From Tenrec ecaudatus (lineage: Eukaryota; Chordata; Mammalia; Afrosoricida; Tenrecidae), in the NCBI RefSeq assembly GCF_050624435.1, contig NC_134540.1:106483739-106547738 (forward strand): DNA of 64,000 bases. The letters are read 5' to 3'. Numbering within the stretch: the stretch's first letter is position 1; each line of letters begins with the position of its first letter. The notes below the pieces were generated by a model. The model was not told where the DNA came from. It ran no database searches and was given only the letters and a program-made list of their open reading frames with translations. The translations under genes were made by a program, and so were the position numbers. Shown here piece after piece: positions 1-10,879 of the stretch.

Positions 1-64
1 GCCTTTGAGAAGGGCTCAGTTAGAGTGGTCGCCTGCATCTTACATGGAGCTGCTTGCTTTCCAG

Positions 65-210
65 AGACCCACTGCTAAGGAGCTATTGAAGCACAAGTTT
101 ATCATACGCAATGCAAAGAAAACCTCGTACTTGACCGAGCTCATCGACAGGTACAAGCGGTGGAAGGCTGAGCAGAGCCACGACGACTCCAGCTCCGAGG
201 ACTCCGACGT
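65..210 (+). CDS. STK24: STK24 exon: end of kinase domain and NLS region
   Basis: The acceptor is a pyrimidine-rich stretch ending ccag at 61-64; the donor gtaagt starts at 211. It gives 48 codons plus two bases (phase 2 exit). It starts with RPTAKELL, the final helix of the kinase domain, and ends in an acidic serine run SSSEDSD. An in-frame stop follows directly after the donor, so reading through would truncate the protein. Confidence 0.95.
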
Positions 211-3200
211 GTAAGTGAGCCTGGCCCAGCTGGGCTGGTCTCTTCTGTGCTCCAGAAACCCCATTCTTTCTGGGCGGTCACTTTATGCACAGAACATGAG
301 GCTGTTTATTCTCACCCAGAAACCCCATACGGCAGAGCTGTGAGCCAGCACTGACTCTGGCCGTGGGTTTGGTTTGGTTGTTCTCAGCTAGTACTTTATT
401 TCCAAGAGTTTCAGCTTCGCAAAGAGCTCTGATCACGGCATTTCTAGCTTGCACCTAGAAAGAGGGTGCACCGTTCCATGTAGGGAGGATCCAGTCCCAA
501 ATAAGGGGAATGTGGCATTTATATGAGTTGTTTGATGTTCTGAATGGTGGAATGTGGAATAATGGAATGTGGAAGCTGAAATGATGACCGGAAGGTGAGC
601 CCAAGCCCAAGAGGTGTGTTCTGCAGGAGGGTGGGTAGGCCTGGCCAGCGCAGGCTCCGACATTGTGGGTCACGGGACAGTGGGATGGCCCAGGAATGCA
701 GAGCCATGCCAAAGACTGATGACCTGCTTTCAAAATCCTCCCCCATGCCCACAAATAGCCCTGGCTCCATCTCAGCCGAGACCGACCCCCCTCCCCCCCA
801 CCTCCAGCCCAGTTACCATGTGAAATATTACAGTGGGAGTACTGCCCTGTCATGCCCTAGCCATTGTGTGTTAATAGAGGGTGTCATCTTTGGGACTTCA
901 TGCTCTTTCAGTGTGCTGAAATCTCTACCCATTTTTACTATTCGATGTTTGGCTGCTTGTATGCGAATTGACTTGTTCTTTTATTTATTTTTTAATTAAA
1001 TACTGTTATTGGGGCTCTTACAGCTCTTATCACAATCCATACATTCATCCAATGCGTCAATCACATTTGTGCACATGTTGCTGTCATCATTCTCAAAGTG
1101 TTTTCTTTGATCACAATGATCTACATATAACCCGTTAAGTGGGTGGAGAGAGACGTCAATCAGTGTAAGGCATGAACAAAATACAAATAATTTATAAATT
1201 ATCAAGGGTTCATGAAGGAGAGAGGGGAAAACTGAGCTGATGCCAAGGGCTCAAGTAGAAAGAAGACATTTTGAGAATGATGATGGCAACATATGTACAC
1301 ATGTGCTTGACACAATGGATGGATGGATGGACTGTGATAAGAGCTGTAAGAGCCCCCAATAAAATGATATAAAATAAAATAAGTGAAAACCTGAATAAAG
1401 AAGAGGTCTTCTTGTGCAGCAGATTTGTCTAAAGCCATGTCTTTTGATCTCTTGACTCCTGCTTCTGTGGCATCGATTGTGGATTGAAGCAGAATTAAAT
1501 CCTCAACAATTGTAGTCTGTTCCCCATTGTGTTGTCCGTTGGTTCAGGGGGGATTTTTGTATCTTGTTGAGGATTATGATCCACACTGAGAGCTGCAGCC
1601 TTTGGTTGCCACCAGGATGTGCTGCCAGTCTCCCCTGGCCTGAAAGGCAGAGCTGGGTCATCACCTGCATATCAGAACTCGTTAAAGAGTCTTCTTCCCG
1701 TCCTGTCCCGGTGCTGTGATTTCATGGAGCTTAACCTCGCAGACATTTGCTCAGCATGCAGATTGATCAGTGTGGTGAGACGGTGCACCCCTGGCACACA
1801 CTGACGGATTTTAAACCAAGCAATGTTCCCTTGTTCCGTCCAAACGGCCGCCTCCCTCGTGGTCCTTGTCCAGGTTCCATGTGGGTTGTGGTGTTCCACT
1901 GAGTGTAGGGGGCACCCCCAGGAAACTTGAGGGAAGTGGGCTAGAGGAGAAGCCGTGCAGGGAGGATTTCCCCTCCTAAGGTAAGATCCGGGAAACTACT
2001 CTCATTGACTCATGCTGAGCCTGCAGGGCAGAGTACAGCTGCCTCTCTTCTGCCCCCTCCTCCCCAAGGTGTCCTAGCCCATCATCTGTCTGAGAGCAGA
2101 GGCCTGGTCTCTCTAGTGGCTGGTGGGTTCACGCCACCACTTATCCCACCAAGCCAGCAACGAGGGAACCCAAGGGCGGAAGGTTGAGGGATAAGAGAGG
2201 CGTGGGGGCGAGGGGCTGGAATTGGGTGCAGGAAGAGGGGTAGGTGGGGTGCAGGTTATGTGGGGTTGGGACGTGACCTGGAATTGGAGAGTTTCTCGAG
2301 GGTTGAGGTGGGAGTGGGAGAGAGCAAGGTGGCTCCCGGCGGTCCAGGGCTCGCAAGCTTATTCATGGAATTCGCTCCATTTCTTTTTTAAGGGAAACAG
2401 ACGGCCAAGCCTCCGGAGGCAGCGATTCTGGAGACTGGATCTTCACGATCCGTGAGAAAGACCCAAAGAATCTTGAGAACGGAGCTCTTCAGCTTTCGGA
2501 TTTAGAAAGAAATAAGGTACGGGCTGCTCCTTGGCGGCGTGACAGGTGGAGGGACGCTGTCGGCCCTGGAGCCGCTGCTGCGCAGAGCTGCGCGGAGTCT
2601 CACAGGACGCCGCGGTGGGACTTAAGGGGCCTGCGGTGCATTACCCAGAGACCCAGGCCCCGGTTCTGTAGGGCCCGTGCCTGCCCTCAAAGCTTGCTGT
2701 CCGATCGCACTTTCCTGCCTGGCTCGGTGCGGGGCCGGAGTGGAGCCACGGGTGTCACGGGCGAGCTGGCCTGGGGGACTTTTGATGTCACTGCCGGCGC
2801 GAACGTTAAGGGCCTTTGAAATAGATGTGCTGTGCTTGGCGCTCACAGGACACTCCTGATTCTCTGGTAGCGCATTGTCTGTATGTGAAACGACCAGCCA
2901 TGCTTAAAAGCACGCGCGGTGCTGTCGTGCGTGGGGCTCCGTGGACCGGAGGGCTGGCCCCGGGCTCCCACAGGCCCTGCTCTGACTGACGGCTCCAAAG
3001 TCACTCCATCGAGTCCGTTCCAACTCGTGGCGACCCGAAGCCCGTGTGGAAGTACCCCTTGGGTTCCGAGGCTGTCGGCCCTGGGGGAGCGGAAAGCCCT
3101 CTTTCCCCTTCCAACTGCTGCCCTGCCCTGTCGCGGCCCAGCCCGTGGCCCCCAGGCCGCAGGGACCTCACGTGTTTGGAGGGGGCTCACCCTAGCCTCG

Positions 3201-6200
3201 GAGAGGCGGCTGGACTATGCAACGCCCTCCCGCCTCCAGCGCACACACCGGCCCGGTGCACGGCACCCAGAGCACGTGGGCTTTGCCTGTCGCTGTGCAT
3301 CAGATTGTGCGGTGCCGCCGCCTCTGCGCAGGAGCCAGAACGCATCCTAAGGGGGCAGGTGGAGAACGGGCTTTACGCTGGGAGAGTCCAGATCTGAAGT
3401 TCATTGAACGTTAGTGACTTCTAATCTTTCTCTCTCTCCTGAAGGTAAAAGACGTCCCAAAGAGGCCTTTCTCGCAGTGTTTATCCACAATTATTTCTCC
3501 TTTATTCGCTGAGGTAAGGCACCTGACTGGCTGACTTTGGGGTGGGGTGAGTGGAGAGCCCCTCCCGTGAGGATGTCATATTCCTAGAAATGGGGATCAC
3601 GAAAGCCAGCTGGCTGATTTCACCTAGCAGCAGGGTGATTTCTAACCGCGGCGGGGCTTCTTGATACAGAGTCTGCAGCCAGGTCATCCACCTCCAACAG
3701 ATGATCCCTGCTCCGTGGAAACAGGCTTACCGTATATGCTCGAGTAGAAGCCGACCCGCATATCCCCCGAGGCACCTAATTGTACCACAAAAACTGCATT
3801 GAGAATGTGCTGAAAACCTTGGCTTATACTCGAGTCTAGACGGTATATCCTAAAGGAGGCAACAGATGGCCCTGGAGCCTGAACACGTCCCTCTGTACCA
3901 CGGATGTTACTTCTGTCTTCCTTCCCAGTGCCTGGAGCTGCCAGTCACTCCATAGGGCCACTAGGCACCAGTGTGGGCAGATCTGGAGAGGTTCAGACAG
4001 CTAAACATTCGATTACTAGCCCAACGGTTGCCTGTTGAAGCCCAGCCAGAGGTGCCTGGCAGAGGACAAGCCTGGCACACTGCTTCCGGGAGGTCCATCC
4101 CTGAAAACCTCATGCTCAGTGCGCTCTGCTCTGCGCATGCGGAGGGCCTCAGAGGGGACCCACGCCCGCATGCGCAGGGTGTCCCGGTGGCCAGGATGCT
4201 TTCTGTTGCTGTAGTTACAGAGGTTTGCCCTCTGCTTTAAAAGAATCAATCAGGCAATTAGAAAAGGGCATGCCTCCCATTTGCCTAAAGTTATTTATTT
4301 AAATACTTTAATTAGGGACTCTTACATCTCTTATCACAATCCATACATTCATCCAGTGTGTCGAGCACATTTGCACATATGCTGCCATCATCATTTTCAA
4401 AGCCTCCTCTTCCCACGTGAGCCCCTGATATCAGATCCCCATTTCTTCCCCCTCCCTCATGAACCCTTGATAAGTTATAGATTATTATTTCCATATCTTA
4501 CATTGTCCTCCGTTGCCACTCACCCACTTTCTGTTGTTTGACCCCTGGGAGGGGGTTATATGTCGTTCCTTGTGATCAATCCCCCCCCCCTTTCTTCCTC
4601 TAATGCTCCTGGTATCTCTACTCATTGTTGGCCCTGAGGGGTTTGTCTATCCTGGATTCCCTGTGTTGTGGGCTCTTAGCTGTAGCAGTGTGCATGTTCT
4701 GGTCTAATCCAATTTGTAAGATAGAATTGAGGTCATCATAGTGGGGGGAAGGAAGCACCAAAGGACTAGAGGAAAGTTGTGTGTTTCATGGGTGCTACAC
4801 TGCACCTGACTGGCTCATCTCTTCTCTGTGAGGGGATGTCCAATTGTGTACAGATGGGCTTTGGGTCTCCACTCTGCACTCCCACACCCCCCCAATTCAC
4901 CTTGGGTATGGTTTTGTTCTGGGTCTTAGATGCCTGATACCTGATCCCATCAACACCTCATGATCACACAGGCTGGTGTGCTTTTTCCACGTGGGCTTTG
5001 TTGCTTCTCAGCTAGATGGCCACATGTTTATCTTTAAGCCTTTAAGACCCCAGACACTATATCTTTTGATAGCCGGGCACCATCAGCTTTCTTCACCACA
5101 TTTGCTTATTCACCCATTTGTCTTCAGCCATCATGTTGGGAAGGTCGTAGGATGCTTAGTGAGGCTTAATCAAGGGCGATGTAGCAGCGAGGAATTACTA
5201 TGCCCGAATGAAGGCTAAACATGATGGTGGGACAAGAAGAAAGTAAAAGGAAATAGATGAAAGAACTAGGAGGCAAAGGACATTTATAGAGGTCTAAATA
5301 CAGGCATGTACATACGTAATTATATATAAAACAAGAGGGAAATAGAACTATGTACTCAAAACATGTATATGTTAAGAATTAAGGTGGCAGATGGACATTG
5401 GTCCTCAAGTACTCCCTCAACACAAGAACGCTTTGTTCTAAAGTTATTTTTTATTGGGTACATGAAGAAACTATTGTGAAATCACCATTCAGCACCCACC
5501 TTGCAGTCATTTTTTCCCTATTAGTTCTTCTTCGTACACAATAACTCGGAACTCCCTGTGCCTCCTGGGCGTGGCTTTCCCATGCTCCTCACTCGCTCGC
5601 TGCTGTGTGGGCGCCGACTCTCACGGCAATGTGTGGCAGCGTAGAACTGCCCCTTCGAGTTTCCGAGACTGTAACTCTGCATGGCAATAGAAAGCCTGGT
5701 TTATTTCCCTTGGAGCGGTTAGTGGTTTCGAACTGCTGATCTTGTGGAGAGCAGCCCAATGTGTAATGCATTACACTGCCAGGGCTCCAATTCTCATAAA
5801 GGCTGGATCATAAGGGACGTGCAGACTGGTCACTCACACACCCAGCCTCTCATTCTTTGGGCGGCCAGCACAGCCTGAGGGCACGGGGATGCCCCAGGGG
5901 AGCTGCCTGCTTTCTGTTGGGCCGGTGGGAGCAGTGGCTGCAGAAAATGGGTGGGAGGGCTGTGCTCTGCTGAGTCCTCACTCTGTCCCCGGAAGTGCTC
6001 CAGTCCTGGCGGTGGCACAAGCGTCTGGGCGCCCTAGACAAACACACGAGCAAGTCTCAAGGTCAGCTGTGCCGCACGGGAAGATACGGTTCATAAGGAA
6101 CAAAAGCTCTGGGAAGTGCGGGAGGAAATGGGCCTGGCTGCCGGGACTCGGCCTTCCGTGGTGTTGCTCCATGGGCCACATTTAGAATGCAGAAGGAGAA

Positions 6201-9200
6201 GCCATTGCTTTCAGACCGAGACGGGTTCTGGAATTGACCTGATGCGTCTTCACAGCAGCCCGTGATGTTTTGTACAGAAAGGGGCTCGGGAGGTGGCCCA
6301 GAATGGGGGGCCAGGGGCCTCTTGCTCGTGCTGCACCTTGACGTGAGCAGCGCTTCCTTTGGTCATATCCCAGGCCGGGGCTTGGAGTGGCTCCAACCTT
6401 GAGCCAGGGGCCTGAGGAGCCGAGGTGCCTGCAGGACTCCGCCAGCAGGGACCAAATGGATTCCCAGAGTTCAGGGCTGCCTCCCACTGGCCAAGCGTCT
6501 GTTGATAACCCTGGACAGAAAGGCTGTTTGCTGGGTGGAGTCCAAGGTCCAAGCCGCTAGCACCAGGCGCTCCGACGGAGACGGCCCCACTGCAGTTTCT
6601 GTGTCGGAACCGGAGCGGAAGGACTTCTGGTGGGCTCGGACCCTCAGGGAGGAGCTGCCCGCCCTGCAGGCTTTCCAAGGTTACACCTCTGCAGAAGCCG
6701 ATGGCTACAGCTCTCTTCCACAGAATGGCTGGTGGAAACCCCGGCCTTTTGATCAGCAGCCTCACTAACCGGCCTCTTGTTTTTCCCGGTCTATAAACCC
6801 GAAGAGCCAAACGTACGGCCATCAAGTGAGGGCGACTCACAGAGCCCCTCTAGGGCAGTGTAGACCTGCCCCCGTGAGAGTCTGAGACTGCCGCTCCTTG
6901 CAGGAGTAGGAAACCCCATCTTACGCCATGGAGCTGCTGCTGGTTTCGAACTGCAGACCTTGTGGATCACAGCCCAAGTCGTCGGGCTCTCTCCCTGTCT
7001 GTGGAAGATGATAACGGAGGCCGTTTCTCGCTAGACTGTTCTCGGAGTGCTCTGCGGAGCTTTTCCTTGGCAGCAAGCAGCAGTGGCCCGTGGCAGAGCT
7101 GGGCTGTCAGGCCCCCAGGCTGCCTGCCCAGGGTGTGTTAGACTCCCGAGGCTGTGAGTTCACGCTGTTCTTCGCGGTTGTGTCTTTGCAGTTGAAGGAG
7201 AAGAGCCAGGCGTGCGGAGGCAACCTGGGCTCCATAGAGGAGCTGCGAGGGGCCATCTACCTAGCGGAAGAGGCCTGCCCTGGCATTTCCGACACCATGG
7301 TGGCCCAGCTTGTACAGCGGCTCCAGAGGTAACTGCTTCCCCAGGACCTTCCCTGGGCTTGGGGCGTTTTCACAGGCACCAGAACCCAGCCGTCTCGTCC
7401 TGGGGCTCTGTTCTCGGGCCGTCTCGACCTCCAGCTCGAGCAGACTATCCTGGCACGCCGCTGGTGTGGACCTGGCCACGGAGGGGTGTGCCCTGCCCCC
7501 AGCACGGTGACTCCAGGGGTCTGCCTGCCCTGCACTGGGCAGCCCGGTTAGCTGGAGAGTCCATTGCTCAGCCACGTGTCTGTAATTCTCTGTGGGGGTT
7601 TGTACTTTCAAGACAGGTGTCCAGCCAGGCCAAACCTGCCAGTTCCGTGCAGTAATTGAGAGCGATGTGGGGGTGCTAAAGGGCAGTTCACCAGCCCCGA
7701 GCAGCCCAGTCGTCGTGTGAGAGGATGTGCCGGGGCATTTCCGGCAGCTTTGCTGTCGTACTTGCCGGGGCTGGAGTAGCCTGGACTATTGCACATTCCT
7801 CCAAGTGGCTTCCCCTATTGCTCCCTGTTAGTCCGTTTTCTCTTCCTCAAGGACAGTTGGTGTCACTTCTCTGTGCCCTGTTCTGTTGTCAGTTATTTCT
7901 CATTTAAAAGAGCCAAATAAATCGCCCTAGACCAGAAAGGGTCTCTTATGTGAGATGTGTTTGTGGGGCTTTCTGCTCCCATGAACAGAGTCCCAGAAAC
8001 TCAGAGGGCAGCAGTTTTACCCTGCCCTGTTGGGGGAGCTATGAGCCAGCATTGACGCGGTGCGGTGACTTTGGCCTTAGGGCTGTGGATGTCGCATGTC
8101 AGCCAGGCTGCCGTGGCAGTGCTCTGACACCCGCGGCGGCGCCTGGGTGGGCCATAGCCCATGTTTTCAGAGTCCTGACGAGCACCCCCCCCCCCCACAA
8201 AAGCTCTCGTTAGCCCAGAAAATGCAATGTGCATCACAATATAATTTTAAGTTGTTACCACATTTTTTGAAAGTGAAAAGAAACAGGTGAAAAATAGTTT
8301 TAACTGAACTCTCAGTATGTCTGTCCAAAATCGTATCTAAAGTCAATATGGAGTTTATGTTTTGTACTTAAGAGCTCAGCTCAGTGTTAGTGCACTGGAC
8401 ATTTGAGGCAGGTACCATTTCTTTGTCCCTGTCTCTCGTTTCTTTCCCTTTCCTGATGTCTCTCCTCTGGCCTGCAAAGGGACTCGGTGGGTGGGGTAAG
8501 GAATGTGCTCTCTTGTCCTTGGGGGCCGCTGAGCCTCCCTGGAAGTTCCTTAGGCTCTTACGTGTCCCCCACAGATAACGACACCAGGGCCACCGCAGCC
8601 ATGGCTCAGGCTTTTAACCAGTTGGTGCTCAAACTCATCAAGTTAGAAACAACCACCACCACCACCAGCAAGCGCCAGCTTCTACCTCACATGCTTCCAG
8701 AGTCTCTGGGGGTGTCAGTTTGAATTCATGTGTGACAGTTCCCCCCGTGAGTTAGTCATTTCTGTTTCGCGGGACTTTCTGCTAAAGCCTGTTTTCCAAG
8801 AGGCTCGTAAGCCATCATTTGATCTCCTGAGGAGCCAGGTGTTTTGGAGTCTGAAAGAGGAGCTGCAGGCTGCGTGTTTGAGACGAGCCCATTGCTTCTC
8901 CTCCTCAGCCGCCTGCTGGCCACCAGCGAACATTCCATCCCCCCCTGGGGTGCCCTGGTACCGGGTGGGCTGTGCATTGCAGTAGGCAAACACCAGCCAC
9001 TCCACCAGAGAAAGAGAAGACTGTCCCTCTAAAGAGTTAGGTTTGGCAGTCTACACGGGCACTAGGGTCTCATAAGTCAGAATCCACTGCCATCTTGTCA
9101 GTCCCAATTCAGAGATCCCCTTTAATACTGAGTAAACGGTCACAGGAGCAGACAGCCTCATTTTCCTCCCACAGAGTGGCTGGTGGGTTTGACCCACCAA

Positions 9201-9896
9201 CCTGGCAGTTAGCAGCCCAACACTGATGAACCACCAGGATGCCTCTGAATTCTGACAGCGCGGCAGAACTATTGGAAAATAGAAGGAATTAGTCATGATG
9301 TTACCACTGGCCCAGCCATCAACTCCTCTGGGCATTTCCTTTGATAGTTAAATATAAATCATACTCTTACTCTGTTTTTTAAAAAACATCTGCAAATCAC
9401 AGTGCATGTGTAGGCTTGTGTGTATTTTCCTATTGTTTCATAATGTAGGAAGTGTCTCACTCTTTCATTCCATTGGCTGCAATCGGTGGAACCATTTCTC
9501 TGCTCGGACTTCTTACTTCCCATTTGTTCTCATGACAAAAGACCCAGGAGACCTTTGGGCGGCAATCATGGTTCGTTCCTTCTTTGGGAGCACATTGCTG
9601 AGACGGCTCTGTGACGGGCATGCATCTGGATAAACCTGGGGGTGCTTGTGCCACCCAAAAGGGTTTCCCGCCCTCCTGCGCCTGCAGCGCATTATGTGCG
9701 CCTCTCTGGAAGCTCATTGTGCCGCCGAGGAGAGATTTTTCAGCTTGTGTTTTACAGTTGTACAGTTGTGTTTCCGTGTACAGTGTTGCTTGCATGGTGC
9801 AGACATGACATTCGCTAACCTCTCTCTCTCTCCCTCTCCCCCCCCCCCCCCTTCCTCAGATACTCTCTTAGCGGTGGAGGAACTTCTTCCCATTGA
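65..9896 (+). CDS. STK24: STK24 (MST3) serine/threonine kinase, last five coding exons
   Basis: Join 65-210, 2393-2516, 3445-3513, 7192-7328, 9860-9896: 513 nt, 170 residues and a stop. All junctions are GT-AG and the reading phases match. The translation closely follows remembered vertebrate STK24 from about residue 262 to 431. In order it holds the end of the kinase domain (RPTAKELLKHKF), a basic segment described as a nuclear localisation signal (residues with KRWK), an acidic serine stretch, the caspase site region ending TD-G at the position of human D313, and the C-terminal CCM3/PDCD10-binding segment. STK24 is a GCK-III kinase acting in STRIPAK and CCM3 complexes, in Golgi, cell migration and exocytosis control (family knowledge). 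STK25 and STK26 are paralogues but differ in the region after the kinase. The catalytic loop and N-terminus are outside the window. Confidence 0.96.
314..385 (+). repeat. AfroSINE 3' fragment
   Basis: A degraded tail with the motif order gaaacc, gcagagctgtgagccagcac, tgactctggc and gtgggtttggtt, typical of the SINE 3' end. Confidence 0.5.
995..1112 (-). repeat. L1 3' end (afrothere-type), antisense
   Basis: It begins with T-rich sequence (poly(A) seen in reverse) and then the family signature ggggctcttacagctcttat, cacaatccatacattcatcc. The same family recurs at 4.3, 24.7, 35.1 and 42.8 kb. Confidence 0.75.
1120..1375 (+). repeat. L1 3' end, sense
   Basis: It carries atcaagggttcatgaaggag, then ttttgagaatgatgatggc, then gtgataagagctgtaagagc and cccaataaaatg before an A-rich end. 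It is opposite in orientation to the neighbouring copy at 995-1112. Confidence 0.75.
2393..2516 (+). CDS. STK24: STK24 exon: linker with caspase-3 site
   Basis: The acceptor is ttttttaag ending at 2392; the donor gtacgg starts at 2517. One base completes the codon begun in the previous exon, giving valine, and 41 codons follow. The peptide ETDGQASGGSDSGDW is typical of STK24. The aspartate before glycine corresponds to the reported caspase-3 cleavage site (AETD in human); here the P4 residue is valine. Confidence 0.95.
2517..3444 (+). other. STK24: STK24 intron, GC- and CpG-rich
   Basis: No extra exon is supported, although several open frames cross it because stop codons are rare in GC-rich DNA. 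An antisense AfroSINE fragment sits at about 2995-3165. Confidence 0.7.
2995..3165 (-). repeat. AfroSINE, antisense
   Basis: Reading on the + strand: catcgagtccgttccaactc, gtggcgaccc, then gggttccgaggctgt. This is the reverse of the SINE 3' half. Confidence 0.65.
3445..3513 (+). CDS. STK24: STK24 exon: C-terminal linker
   Basis: The acceptor is tctctctcctgaag; the donor is gtaagg at 3514. It holds 23 codons in phase 0 and reads DVPKRPFSQCLSTIISPLF, matching STK24 with conservative changes (V for M at the first codon, V for I). Confidence 0.95.
3730..3843. mobile_element. TA-flanked MITE (Tc1/mariner-like), 114 bp
   Basis: Terminal inverted repeats of about 23 bp begin CCGTATATGCTCGAGTA on the left and (in reverse complement) CCGTCTAGACTCGAGTATAA on the right. 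Both ends are flanked by TA (3728-3729 and 3844-3845), the target duplication of the Tc1/mariner superfamily. There is no coding capacity. The superfamily call rests on the TA flanks only. Confidence 0.65.
3970..4130 (+). repeat. AfroSINE, variant subfamily, diverged
   Basis: Contains the order ctagcccaacggttgcctgt, gaggtgcctggcagaggaca, ctgcttccgggaggtcc and gaaaacctcatg, matching the subfamily with the 'gaggtgcctcggaagaaagg' internal block. Confidence 0.5.
4288..5450 (-). repeat. L1 3' UTR region, antisense, about 1.1 kb
   Basis: It starts T-rich, then ggactcttacatctcttatc and cacaatccatacattcatcc, and continues through tttaagaccccagacactat. That last block is found in reverse in the copy at 24.8 kb, so this is one longer family member truncated at its 5' end. 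Confidence 0.7.
5605..5792 (-). repeat. AfroSINE, antisense
   Basis: Reads gtagaactgccccttcgagt, ttccgagactgtaactctgc, gtttcgaactgctgatcttg and ends ccagggctcc, the reversed 5' end. Confidence 0.75.
6825..6985 (-). repeat. AfroSINE, antisense, diverged
   Basis: Contains tagacctgcccccgtgagag, tctgagactgccgctc, aggaaaccccatctt and gtttcgaactgcagaccttg. Confidence 0.65.
7192..7328 (+). CDS. STK24: STK24 exon: CCM3-binding C-terminal region
   Basis: The acceptor tgtctttgcag ends at 7191; the donor gtaact starts at 7329. It holds 45 codons plus two bases. The stretch LKEKSQACGGNLGSIEELRG and the helices that follow (EEACPGISDTMVAQLVQRLQ) form the GCK-III C-terminal segment that heterodimerises with PDCD10/CCM3 (family knowledge). 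Confidence 0.95.
7955..8085 (+). repeat. AfroSINE 3' fragment
   Basis: ggctttctgctcccatgaac, cagaaactcagagggcagca and gctatgagccagcattgac lie in the order of the SINE body. Confidence 0.6.
9060..9240 (-). repeat. AfroSINE, antisense
   Basis: cataagtcagaatccactgc, then cctcattttcctcccacaga, then ggctggtgggtttgacccac. Confidence 0.6.
9817..9857 (+). repeat. Low-complexity CT/C tract at splice acceptor
   Basis: A CT run followed by a run of about 14 C and cttcctcag. It is the polypyrimidine tract of the last STK24 exon. Confidence 0.9.
9860..9896 (+). CDS. STK24: STK24 terminal coding exon
   Basis: The acceptor is a very long C/T tract (9817-9857) ending in cag at 9857-9859. The exon completes an arginine codon, adds YSLSGGGTSSH and stops at TGA 9894-9896. 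This is the known STK24 C-terminus. Confidence 0.94.
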
Positions 9897-10422
9897 GATT
9901 TCCTGCGCGGATGAGGGTTTTTGTTTTGTTCTCCTTCTTCCCTTCTCCTTTTTAAAAGTCAACGAGAGCCCCTTGCAGACCCCGCAGAAGAGGCGTGCGC
10001 TGGCAGGGCGCCCCCGGAGCCTCGGCGCCTTGGGGACAGGCACGTCCCTTGCCGGATGAAGACTCTCGGAGGGGCAGAGGGCCGGCTCCTTCCAGCGACC
10101 ATCGGATTTTATTGTTTTTAATTGTACCCATAGTGCACCCATTCCAGGAAAGTGTCTTTGCAAACAGAACCCACCCTGAAATGTATGTTTGGGACTTGAC
10201 AAGGCAACTGACGGGTGAACCCTCAGGGACCCCGCTTCGCGCGGGGGCGCCCCGCGGGGGCGGCTGGCGGATCGCTGTACAGACTTGTATATAGTGTCGT
10301 TTTTACAGACCCCTCTGGCGTGCCTAAGAATCACGGTGTACACATTGGCCAAGTGCTTCTGTAGATAAGTCGGTGGAGTAAATATTTGACAGGCCATAAC
10401 TTGAGTCTATTGCCTTGCCTTT

Positions 10423-10428
10423 ATTAAA
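10423..10428 (+). promoter_or_regulatory. STK24: Candidate proximal poly(A) signal, STK24
   Basis: ATTAAA lies 527 bases after the STK24 stop, followed by T-rich and GT-rich sequence within 40 bases. Confidence 0.5.
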
Positions 10429-10873
10429 CATGTAAATTTTGAATTATGTGACCAGTGATTTGGGTTTTATTTTGTATTTGCAGGGTTTGCCCTGAATAAT
10501 TATTAATGCCCCTCCTATGGAAAACTCCTGTTTGTACCTCAACAGATGCAAATTTTCCTCATTTGTCCTCTCCCTTCCCCTTTGGTACACTTAGAAGTTG
10601 ACTTCCTTTTATTGTTATTGTTTTGTTTTTTCATTGATGGTACTATTTCTTAGCATTTTAAATCGGAACATATCTTGCCTCATGAAGCTTTAAATTATTA
10701 CTTTTCAGTTCCTCCCCGATGAGGCGCGCCCCTTTACCGTTCGTTTTGAATCGTGCTCCTGCCCACCCCGCGCCAGCGCGCCGGCCTGGTCTGTACCACT
10801 TTCTCTCTGTTGAGCCTTGTCGCCAGATCTGCATAGCATCTTCCCCGCCTCCAAACGGCTGAATGCTTACACC

Positions 10874-10879
10874 AATAAA
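10874..10879 (+). promoter_or_regulatory. STK24: Candidate distal poly(A) signal, STK24
   Basis: Canonical AATAAA, about 980 bases after the stop. The GT-rich tract near 10948 is rather far downstream. Confidence 0.45.

Larger units (their letters stand above)
211..2392 (+). other. STK24: STK24 intron
   Basis: No coding sequence is seen. It holds an AfroSINE remnant (about 314-385) and two L1 3' ends in opposite orientation (995-1375). The remainder (1376-2392) shows no feature I recognise; 2160-2350 is G-rich. Confidence 0.8.
3514..7191 (+). other. STK24: STK24 intron
   Basis: A 3.7 kb intron made largely of repeats: MITE, AfroSINEs and an L1 tail. Nothing coding is seen; the long open frames near 6250-6840 have no recognisable product. 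Confidence 0.75.
7329..9859 (+). other. STK24: STK24 last intron
   Basis: Holds two AfroSINE fragments and ends in a long pyrimidine tract. No coding sequence is recognised. Confidence 0.75.

Noticed and set aside
995..1375. Single L1 inserted with a twin-primed 5' inversion
   Set aside because: Both arms contain the extreme 3' end with A-rich tails, which twin priming does not give.
9714..10397. 227-codon minus-strand frame
   Set aside because: It is the antisense shadow of the STK24 last exon and 3' UTR.
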